Shown here: positions 55,172-64,000 of the stretch, piece by piece | Numbering within the stretch: the stretch's first letter is position 1 | Layout: each line of letters starts with the position of its first letter | Source: Dermatemys mawii | Lineage: Eukaryota; Chordata; Testudines; Dermatemydidae | Assembly (NCBI GenBank): GCA_007922305.1 | Contig: ML677335.1 | Coordinates: 41,354,949-41,418,948, forward strand | Reading direction: 5' to 3' | Length of the DNA stretch: 64,000 nucleotides | Translations under genes and position numbers: made by a program | Notes under the pieces: model-generated | Seen by the model: only the letters and a program-made list of their open reading frames with translations | What the model was told of the DNA's origin: nothing | Database searches by the model: none

Positions 55172-58100
55172 GGAAAAGAGTTCAGTCCACCTTGCATAAA
55201 AAAACCCCACAACAAACTTGTAGCTTTGCTGCTTTTACAATACAACTTAAAATAGCCTGTACGCTACATTGCATTAATGCCTCCATATTAAAAAAACCTA
55301 TTGGGCAAGATAAATATTAATTACCCGCAAGAGATAAGATGTATCTTCCTTTTTCCACAGCGCTTACTAAGTCTATATACGCACCCTAATGCTATTCAGT
55401 CCTTTTTTAAAGTCTCAGCCAAGGTCTATCAAGTCTGAGTGTCTGCATTTTGAGGTGCCCCAAAAGGGCCTGATTTTGAGAGAATGGGTTTTCAGCACTT
55501 TCTGAAAACCAGACCCCTTCAAGCTGACTTTAGACAATCTTGATCGTTGGGTCTAGGTTTGGCCTTGATCCTGCTCCCATTGAATTGACAGCAAGACTCC
55601 TATTGATTTCAGTGATGTGAGTGCTTGGCTTGTCTGAAGAGCAGGCTCATTGGTTCATTACTGATGCAGGCCTGATTCCACAATCCCTTCTTTTACCAGG
55701 TAGTAACTACTCATACGAGTAGAACTACTGAAGTCAAAGGGACTGAGAAGCAGACCCCCTGGAAGGTGCTGGCCACCCTTGTATCGCCAGCATTACTTGC
55801 GGTAAATTCTGCAGTTTTCTTACCACCTTCCAGCACAGTGCTGCTCAGACCAATTTCGTTTAACAATAGAGTTTAGACAAGAACACAGCTTGATGGGGCA
55901 AGGCTGTATACAGAATGAGGCACTGCTGTTTCACTGCTATGACTGAGAAATCAGTAGTCATACCATTGTTATTTTTATGGCTTTACCAGATTTTTTTTTT
56001 AAATTTGTAGTTAGGATCTTAGAGTACCAGCCATGTAGTAGAACATCTTGGCAAGTCACCATAGAAAAAGAATGATACGGAAGAGCATTTTTCCATGCAT
56101 TGATTCACTCAATTGTTAACATTATGTATCTGCTGTATAACACTTAAAATGCTAATGAATTATTCCAAGTCAGGTTTTTTTATATCATCCTGAGTACGCA
56201 GTAATGTACAAAGGTGGAACTGGAGAGACATGCTTTACAGTTTTCCTTTCTGCTAACTGCTTGCTTGTAAAATGAAGGCATTGGTGGGTCTAGGCACAGA
56301 GCCCTTCAATAAAGTGGTTTATTAATGGACAGTGAGTGATTCAGCATGGGTTTTTTTATGCCACTTTATTCCATATCTAGAGCATCTCAAGGAATCCTGG
56401 ATGTTTCACATGTTTGTTTTATTGGTGACTCACTCTCTCAGAACCAAGGAAGGGGCTGTTTTGGCTCAGCTTTTTCTTTTAGGATTGTTTCTGCAACATT
56501 TGTCTCAGCACCTTCCACCTCTTACATGTCACTCTTGTTCTGGCAGAGAGGAGAACGTATAAAGTTCCTTTTCTTCAGCCAATTACCCTTTAGACCTAAC
56601 TGGTAGGAGGTTGTGGTGTGGTCGGCGTCATCTCATGTGGAAATAGTCGTTCCTTGCCTCTTCCATCGTTGTAAGGGGAACAAAATTGAGGGCTCCTTAA
56701 ACAAATTCAGTGCTCTTGCACAAACGCTAAAAGCTATCACTAGGTCAGTAATCAAAGGATTGTACTCATTTCTGGGACAGAGACCCAAGCAAAGCCAAGA
56801 AAAACAGTGCAGGTGGTCATGGAATTAATTTTGTTAGTATGTTGCCTGTAACATCAGTTTCCTACTTTACAATTGAACTTATAATAATGAAAGGTAACAC
56901 TCCAGTAGTGTGTGAGATGGAAATAAACTTGGGACAGGGACGAAGGACAGTTGTTCATTAATTATTTGTTTAATAATGCCAACCGGGACAGGTCAGTCAT
57001 CCAGCTAATCTTGGAACCAGTCTCTGGCTTGGTCTATAATGTCAGACAGGTACTGAGCCACTAAGGTACACCTGAGAATCGTGTAATTTTTTTTTTGATA
57101 GAGGGAAATTTGTTCTGCGTCCCCATAAATATGGTTAGCAGCTTATTCGCTTGAGAACCTCTCAGTTCTGTGGAGCAGGAGAGAGAGGTCTTCAGGCATC
57201 CTTCAAAGCCAATTGCTACTTGGGGAGCCAGTGGAAAGAAGATCTCAGAGGAAAGAGGTGACTTTAAGGTGACCAACAAAGTTTTCGTGCCATTTAACTG
57301 ATCTACATTCAGTGTAGTACAATGTATTGAAAAGGGGACAAATTGTGGATTTTGCCTGCATTTCTGTGTTCTGGATCATTAGAAGAAGAGTATTGATTGG
57401 GGAAAAGAAATTAAAATAGCACTTTTCTCAAGACCCACCCACAATCACAAAGGAGCTGGATTATTCTGGTAATGTGTTATGTTCAAATTTATATCACCAC
57501 AGTTCAGAGTTTTCAACTCACTGAGATGAGTGGGTTCAGTTTTCATCTCTTAGAGCTAGGATTTTTGTCACACACTTAAGACAACAGGTGTGCATTAGAT
57601 GAATTAGTAGGCTCTCTTTATAACCATAAAGAATAAGGTTTTTTTGTTTTAATGGGAGCTTCAGTTTGGTAGAAGCTGATGGAGCCACTAAAAAGTGCAG
57701 GTACAAGACTGATTCAATCTGCCCAGTGAGAAGGAATTTGGTTGCTTGAAGATTATAGTAAATTTTAAGGAAATACAGGCTTTAATGCAGATTTCTCTAG
57801 AGGGGAAAAATTGTTGCTAAGAGCTCATTTTCATGGTCACTTCCTTCCAGCTGTGTTCCCTTCAAATATTAGTTTTCAGAAACTGTTGGTCAGAGAGTAA
57901 ATCTCAGATTGTGACCTAATCTGACAATATGAAGAATATCTCATACAGCAAGATACAACCCACAATCACATTTCCTCCTTATAAATATGTCTTCCAAAAA
58001 GCAGTAGCATGAGCCAAAGTCTCCCACAGATATCAATGTATTTGGGCTCAGAGGCCTTTAATTTTCAGCTCCAGTTCACAGAAATATTACACAGGCAAAT

Positions 58101-59253
58101 TTAACTAAAACCTTAACTAAGAAGTTTAAGGCATAGAGGAGAACACCACCCCAAAGAGAAGTCAGACTATCCTAAGCTATTACAAGCTAAGCAGGGTTAG
58201 ATAGATGGTCAGTATATTTGACTGAGATACCTCCAAGGAAAATCCAGGATGTAACTGAAGTCACTCATTTGGTGGTTCTCTTTCCCTCTCAAGCAGTGTG
58301 AAAAACCATGCCCAGAGGAAATGCCGACTTTTGACTAAGATATGAAACTGAAATTCTGATTACTATGGTCACTGAATTCCATTGTGTTTTTACAAGAGGT
58401 GTTAGCTTCAGTGTCTTGGACAAGTTCCAGTTTGGGGAAATTACATTCCATTTACTTAAAATCTCTCTTTATTTTCAGTTGGACAAGGAATTCTTCACTT
58501 GCTGTCCAAAATGGTTCTGTAGTGCAACTATGAGCAATTAAAGGGCTGACTAGTAGTGGGCTGCATTTCTGTGGGTGAAGAAAGGATTCATATATAGGCC
58601 CCAGTCCTCCAAGTAGTTCCATGTGGGCAAATCCCGTACCTGCAGGGACCCCTTTTGAAGTTGATGGAGTGCCACATGGAAGCCAGGTCCTGCCCACACG
58701 GAGCCATTTGCAGGATCGGGGTCATAGTGTGTAAGCAGGTGGACCAGATAGTGACTGACACTTGCCTGAGTGCACAAGGAGCCTTTCCACCATACTGCAC
58801 CCTCCTCCTCTACGGAGAGAAATTTTGCAATGACTTCATAGGGTTCGTGCGACTGGGGGCACTAAGCTGAGCAAAGGGAATGAGGAGGAGTGGGTCCTAT
58901 TGTAATTTTCTCAGTATATCTCCATTCCCCAAGCTGATACAAACCACATCTTTCTGCCAAGACCCCCAAAATAGAAAAACAGAGGCAACTAAAAGGGATT
59001 TTCACTACCAAAGCAATGATTTGATCCTGCAAGAGACCAAGTGACTTTCTTGCAAATTAAGATCTCAGCACTCTGTCTTCTGCTTTCAAAAGCTCAGAGA
59101 CACAGACTCTAATAATATTAGATGCGAGCTCAATCAGAACTTACAGTTGGATTTCTTGTTCCTTCTCATGCTTTGAGGTGTTCAGAATCTGGATCCAGAT
59201 CCACATTTTGCAGTTGAGAGACCCTCTCCATAAACATTAGGTTTGGTGCATTT
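55172..59253. other. unannotated stretch with scattered old foldback repeats
   Basis: 55441-55520 ('ctgattttgagagaatgggt', 'tgaaaaccagaccccttca') is a third copy of the repeat at 14.78 kb. 55556-55770 ('gcctgattccacaatccctt', 'ctactgaagtcaaagggac') and 58585-58730 ('tttgaagttgatggagtgcc') belong to the 'tgaagtcaatgg' foldback type. No gene found; open frames at 56332-56606 and 58452-58870 show no domain. Confidence 0.4.
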
Positions 59254-59344
59254 GGGTGAAATTCACCTCTGGTCAGAGTCTAGCATAAAGGACTTAAACA
59301 AAACAGACTTTGTGCTGGCCCTCTGATCAGAGGTGAATTTCACC
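59254..59344. repeat. 91-bp foldback element
   Basis: The left arm 59254-59278 contains gtgaaattcacctctg and the right arm 59321-59344 contains cagaggtgaatttcac, complementary over 16 bp and extended by gtcagag / ctctgat. The loop is about 42 bp. Looks like a small hairpin MITE. Confidence 0.75.
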
Positions 59345-59869
59345 ATTTGTGAACAAGCTTCTGATGTGAAGTTCTCATTACCTAGCATGAATTTTCCTCA
59401 GGAGATCCTGATCAAGGCAAGGCTGGCAGTAACCTGCTGAATTACCTCAGTCACACACTGAAGTTACCTCAGTCATATAACACACTGAAATTCTGCCTCC
59501 TTAAAGCCATCTCAATGATGTCTGGAAGATCTCAATAACAACAACTCTCTCTAGTGTTAATATTTCCAATGTACCAGTGCTCTATATTTGGTGCTACTGA
59601 GCCAAAATTTACCTTTTAGCTGCAGTCATTGAAGATCTCATCCTAAGTTGTGTAGCTAAATCCTTATGTCTGCTTTGAAAATGTCAACCACAGTTCTTAA
59701 GCAGTAAGGATGGGAAACTCAGTGTTCAGCTCTGTAAATGGCTTCTGAGCAAAGCTGAACTGTAACATTACCTCCTTCCCCACTGCACTCATCTCAGGAC
59801 ACTCTCTAATATGCATAGATGTGTACCCTACATTCCTATTCTCTCATTTTTAAGTTTGGAGAAGGATAT
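59345..59869. other. unannotated stretch
   Basis: Nothing recognised. Confidence 0.5.
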
Positions 59870-60594
59870 TGTGACAGGGTAGGGACTCACCACTGCAGCA
59901 CCTCCCGCTGGTTAGTTTGGGAATTAGCTCTGTCCAAAGCAGAATGCCCTCTGCTTGTGGTGTTCCATCTGTTGTCTGCTCTCCATAGGTATCCGGACTC
60001 ATGTTGCTCCCCATTTGGCAGGATCCACTTCCAGAGAGTCCCCATCTGCTTCAGGACACTGCCCTCTGGCAGTGCCCACTAGTCCAGTCTCACCCCCTTT
60101 CGGTGAGTCTAGCCTCTCTGCTCAAGGGTCAGCTGCAGTCTGTTATGGCCACTCTCCCATGGCCAGATGCAGCACAAGACAGAAGTGTGTGTGTGTGGGG
60201 ACACTCAGGCCCACCCATTACTTTGGGTCCCGACCCAGGGACCCACTAGCGTCATCATCTCTGCCCTCCTGCTCTCCCCTCATCTATCCATCTTCCCTGG
60301 GTCACTTACCCTCTGACCCCTTGCACCCTCTAGGCCCTTCCAGTTAGGGCCTGCAGTGTGGCAGGTATTGGGCTGGAGCTCTCCTCCACTCCCCCAAGCC
60401 AGAGTAGACAGACCTTCCCCTCTGAAGGTCTGGGAGAGACTGCTTGCTCCTCTCCTAGGCAGCCTTTATATAGGGCCTAGCCTGGCCCTGATTGACTCCC
60501 CAGAGGCCCTCCCTGATTGGCTGCCAATCCACACAGCTGCTCTGGCCTGCCCTAGCCCACTCTCTCATAGGGGTGGGGCAGCTGCCCCACCACA
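59870..60594. mobile_element. solo LTR C2 with 5-bp TSD (gatat)
   Basis: Starts TGTGACAGGGTAGGGACTC and ends GCCCCACCACA. The flanks 59865-59869 and 60595-60599 are both gatat. Same family as LTR C1 at 41.7 kb, 82 bp shorter, in the same orientation. It carries the shared tttatata at 60465-60472 and a (GT)n run near 60186-60197. Confidence 0.9.
60465..60472 (+). promoter_or_regulatory. LTR C2 TATA-like box
   Basis: tttatata followed by 'gggccta', matching the position of the box in LTR C1. Confidence 0.5.
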
Positions 60595-60599
60595 GATAT

Positions 60600-62284
60600 A
60601 TTTATCTGTGTATGCTTGATGTAGCCCAAAAAATTATGTACACAAATAAACATGGGAAAGACTACATAAAAATGAATTCCCAAGAGCAAGTTAGATAGCA
60701 GCAAACTGGTTTCCTCTAACTAGTGAGGGTTTTGACGCTTTAAGATGGTGGTTAACAGCCTTTGTTTACCTTATAGTCTAAGTCTCTGTAATTTCATAGT
60801 CTTGCATATGACATTTTTGAATTTTGAAGCATTTAATGTAGTGCAATTTTGACCTCCAGCTACTATTTTTATAGTAACGTCACTTCTCTGCCACCTAAAA
60901 AGTTGCAAATGTTCTATTGTGAGTAAGCCTTACAGACATAGTTGTGTCAGCTGTTGAGGAGGGCTGGCAAATTAGGAGAAATAGTGTATGAGATGATTCA
61001 AACAAAACTGAATACTAATAAACTATGTAGGGAGAAAGAAATTGTGTGTGGTTCACATTCATGTGAAGAACAGGGGACTCAATTTGTAATGAGCAAATAA
61101 TTCACAACGAATAACTTATTCAATACTTTTCGCCTCTTTTTATTCTAGCAAATGGCCCACTGGCAGATAGTGATTTTCTCTAATTTACTTGTAATTCAAT
61201 TTTTTTTCCCACTAAGTACTTTCTCTGAAGAATTATTGGTGGATGGATAGCCTGTTTGCAACATTCTATATTCAAAAGTTTGAGCTGTGTTTAGGTAGTT
61301 TGGATTGGACACAAGATATGCTTTTGTCCTTTGAGTGGACAAGCATAACTTTTAAGATCCAGATTTCTTGTGTGAATTCTCATGTTTTCAGATTTATATT
61401 TTATTTTCAGCCAACATTCTCCAATAACTGATTAAAATATTCTTCTTCTGCTTTCCTGACAGAAAATTCATTGGCTGGAAAAACTATGGAAAGAACACAA
61501 AAAAAGTCAACCAAATACAATGAAAATGAAGTAGATTTAAAAGATTGAATTACTATTCAGGAGTGGAGCATGGGAGCCTTTAATTAGCTGTGCAATATTT
61601 ATTAGGGCTTTAAGGGTGGCTATAATCAATACATTCAATAACTGCCTAGATGGACTAGTAGAAAGACATGAGACAAAAGAGTCAGGGTGCTACTAGTATA
61701 TGTGGGTGTGAATGGGGTTGGTTTGTTTTTGTGCTTTTCCTTCCCTTCTTTAGCAGCGAATTTCTTTTGCTTTGGTGTGACGTGAGGTAAACCTAAACCA
61801 CACACGTCTTATCTAGAGACTGGCACTAGTGCCTGGACTAGTGCCTGGACAGAGGTGCAAGAAAAAACTATATTTCTATGACTGTTTGAGTTTCAAAGAA
61901 GATATTTAAGGAGTTATCTTTATGAAAAGTAAATATTGAACAGATCCTTTAGGTTCCTTATGAACACAAAACACATTGATGCTCAAAACAGGGACTTTTT
62001 TGTGTTATTTTAATCACTTGGGTGATTTCTCTCAGAAAATTCTGTAGCATATTCATGCCCTGTTACCTGCACTAGGTGTTCAGCTAGCAGCATGAGGTTC
62101 CTGTCATGGAGCAATGCCTAGCATGGAGCTTATACACCTAGCAACAGGGTGTGACCACTGACCCTAGATTTCTTCTGGGTGTTCTGGGACATGTGATCTA
62201 GAAAGTGAATGACAATTTTGTCACAGGCAGGTTTAACTGTAATTGTAGTAGGACTTGAGAAGTTGTGTGTTTATATTCAAAGCA
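60600..62284. other. unannotated AT-rich stretch
   Basis: No gene recognised. A minor direct repeat 'actagtgcctgg' occurs at 61825-61850. Confidence 0.5.
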
Positions 62285-62343
62285 GACAATGATTTAGTGA
62301 CAAAGAGTCCTGTGGCACCTTAAAGACTAACTAAAATTTTTTA

Positions 62344-62381
62344 GAGCATAAGCTTTCGTGGGCTAATACCCACTTCATCGG
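62344..62381 (-). ncRNA. hammerhead-ribozyme-like motif in PLE3 3' UTR
   Basis: The minus strand reads CCGATGA, stem II GTGGG/CCCAC, GAAA and stem III A-GC[TTAT]GC-T then C. Only position 4 (C for U) departs from the CUGAUGA core. This is the best-preserved copy in the window. Stem I pairing is not evident. Confidence 0.45.
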
Positions 62382-62488
62382 ATGCATGCAGTGGAAGTAT
62401 CCAGGGGCAGGTATAAATAGGTAGGCAAGAACCAGGTGGGAGATAACAAGGTTAGTCCAATCAGGCTGAACCAGCTTGTTATCTCTAA

Positions 62489-63409
62489 TCAGGGCGGGTG
62501 AGGTGTTCCTCTAGCAGTTGAACTGGAGGTGTGAATAGCGAGAGAAGAGAAGCTGCTTTTGTAGTTAGCTAGCCATTCAAAATCTCTATTCAGTCCCAAA
62601 TTGATTGTGTCAAATTTGCAAATGAATTGCAGCTCTGCAGTCTCTCTTTGCAGTCTGGACTTGAAGTTTTTTTGCTGCAAAATGCTGACCTTTAAATCTT
62701 TTATGGTGTGTCCGGTGAGGTTGAAGTGCTCTCCTACAGGTTTTTGAATATTGCCATTCCTGATATCTGATTTGTGACCATTTATCCTTTTTCGTAGGGA
62801 CTGTCCAGTTTGGCTGATGTACATAGCAGAGGGACATTGCTGGCACATAATGGCGTATATTACATTGGTAGATGTGCAGGTGAATGAACCAGTGATGGTG
62901 TGGCTGATCTGGTTTGGTCCTGTGATGGTGTTGCTGGTGTAGAGGTGTGGGCAGAGTTGGCATCGAGGTTTATTACATGGATTGGTTCCTGAGTTAGAGT
63001 TATTATGGCGCGGTGTGCTGTTGCTGGTGAGAATATGCTTGAGGTTGGAAGGTTGTCTGTAGGCCAGGACTGGCCTGCCTCCCAAGGCCTGTGAAAGTGA
63101 GGGATTGTTGTCCAGGATGGGTTGTAGATCACTGATGATGCGTTGGAGAGGTTTTAACTGAGGACTGTAGGTGATGGCCAGTGGTGTTCTGTTGTTTTCT
63201 TTCTTGGGCTTGTCTTGCAGCAGCAGGCTTCTGGGTACACATCTGGCCCTGTTGATCTGTGTCCTTATTTCCTTGTTGTTTCTGAGGCTGTGAATAGCAT
63301 TGCGTTCTGCTCGACTAAGGTTGTAAGGCAGGCGATTCTTGGGAGACTGATTCCCAAGGTTGAAGTGCTCTCCTACAGGTTTTTGTATATTGCCATTCCT
63401 GATATCTGA
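62489..63409 (-). pseudogene. PLE3 coding remnant: leader, pre-RT and GIY-YIG endonuclease
   Basis: By my reading, the minus-strand frame is open from 63409 to the stop at 62489. It runs SDIRNG...GEHFNL (leader copy), then LPYNLSRAERNAIHSLRNN (a PLE pre-RT segment), then directly KEIRTQINRARC, which in PLE2 lies after the RT. The RT is thus lost by an in-frame deletion. The Cys/His cluster (CNKPRCQLCPH), the CQQCPSAMYISQ core (Ser in place of Gly after the YI pair, so YIS not YIG), RKRINGH and GEHFN follow. The Gly to Ser change would probably impair the nuclease. Confidence 0.75.
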
Positions 63410-63500
63410 GGTTCAGCCTCATTGGACTAACCCTGTTATCTCCCACCTGGTTCTTGCCTACCTATTTATACCTGCCCCTGGATACTTCCACTGCATGCAT

Positions 63501-63538
63501 CCGACGAAGTGGGTATTAGCCCACGAAAGCTTATGCTC
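63501..63538 (+). ncRNA. hammerhead-like motif in the inverted arm of PLE3
   Basis: CCGACGA with the same stem II, GAAA and stem III as in PLE1. The element thus carries the motif on both strands, one in each arm. Confidence 0.4.
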
Positions 63539-63639
63539 TAAAAAATTTTAGTTAGTCTTTAAGGTGCCACAGGACTTTTTGTCACTTCTGCAATTCCAGA
63601 CTAACACGGCTACCCCTCTGATTCTTGACAATGATTTAG

Positions 63640-64000
63640 GTGGTTCTAGTGCCATCATGTTAGTAAAAGGGATCAATTTCTGAATGCCGGAGTAGTTCTT
63701 AACTCTTTTAGTGAGGGATTTGGGGCACTGTGTGTGTGTGTAGTGGGCTGATATGAACAGCCACAGAGCCTTCTTGTACTAGAACTCGGGCATTGCTGGA
63801 GGGACAGCAGAAACCCACATTAGCTCAGGGGATTCTTTCCAGCACATCATGGTTTTTTGTTTAGCCAGCGGTCTCGTCTTAATCTTTTTAAATAGAAACA
63901 TTCTCTGGTTCTTTGAAGTACCCCAATATCTTGCAGCACACTAGTATTTGCCAATCTCTAATAAATGCTCATCAAGGAGGTCCATCATAAAAGGTTACGT
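63640..64000. other. unannotated stretch
   Basis: A (GT)n run near 63731-63742. No other feature recognised before the window ends. Confidence 0.5.

Larger units (their letters stand above)
62298..63626 (-). mobile_element. PLE3: internally deleted Penelope-like element with 13-bp TSD
   Basis: gacaatgatttag occurs at 62285-62297 and again at 63627-63639, a 13-bp target duplication. Read on the minus strand from 63626: an inverted 3' UTR arm (to 63410), a 52-bp leader copy of the endonuclease segment (63409-63358), about 80 bp of pre-RT coding (to about 63279), then after a large internal deletion the linker and GIY-YIG region (63278-62489) and the 3' UTR. Both outer ends therefore carry the same UTR in opposite orientation. 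The RT core is deleted, so it could only have moved in trans. Confidence 0.9.

Overview
The window looks like intergenic or intronic DNA from a non-avian reptile, most likely a turtle. The repeat content is the reason: CR1 LINE 3' ends, a Penelope-like element (PLE) family, nonautonomous hAT transposons and TG...CA solo LTRs, all of types I recognise from chelonian genomes. The species call is from memory of repeat families, not from a search. I find no convincing host protein-coding exon, tRNA, rRNA or CRISPR array. Every ORF above about 120 codons is transposon-derived, antisense to one, or spans the assembly gap.

Layout. 0-9 kb: a hAT end, a foldback element, a minus-strand LINE endonuclease relic, a small hAT MITE with a target-site duplication (TSD), then a minus-strand CR1. 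9.7-10.6 kb: a cluster of DNA-type repeats, a (TA)n tract and the 3' end of a second PLE-like family. 11-21 kb is mostly repeat-poor AT-rich DNA with two L2/MIR-like remnants; 16.0-16.5 kb is the best place to test for a conserved noncoding element. 21.0-24.7 kb holds three CR1/L2-type LINE pieces. 26.0 kb is the first of four solo LTRs (26.0, 36.4, 41.7 and 59.9 kb), each with a perfect 5-bp TSD. 28.1-30.0 kb has hAT-like elements, a MITE and a GC-rich hAT.

30.1-34.4 kb is the most interesting region: one hAT transposon with a perfect 8-bp TSD whose two ends now lie 4.3 kb apart because two PLEs inserted into it. PLE1 is a short form with inverted terminal arms. PLE2 is a 1,019-bp head-to-head palindrome around an intact reverse-transcriptase core (YIDD) with a GIY-YIG endonuclease. 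The 100 bp of hAT between them appears to have been inverted, because each PLE's target duplication is found in inverted orientation. A third PLE at 62.3-63.6 kb has a 13-bp TSD and shares an exact internal junction with PLE1. This suggests the inverted-arm leader is a heritable part of the element.

38-47 kb contains another hAT, L2/MIR-like tails, a LINE reverse-transcriptase relic (YADN in place of YADD), a second solo LTR, a Ty3/Gypsy gag-protease relic and a LINE C-terminal zinc-finger relic. 54.5-55.2 kb is a hAT with a perfect TSD interrupted by a 400-base run of N. The window works as a layered record of transposition rather than as a set of cooperating genes; apart from PLE2's open frame, every coding relic is broken.
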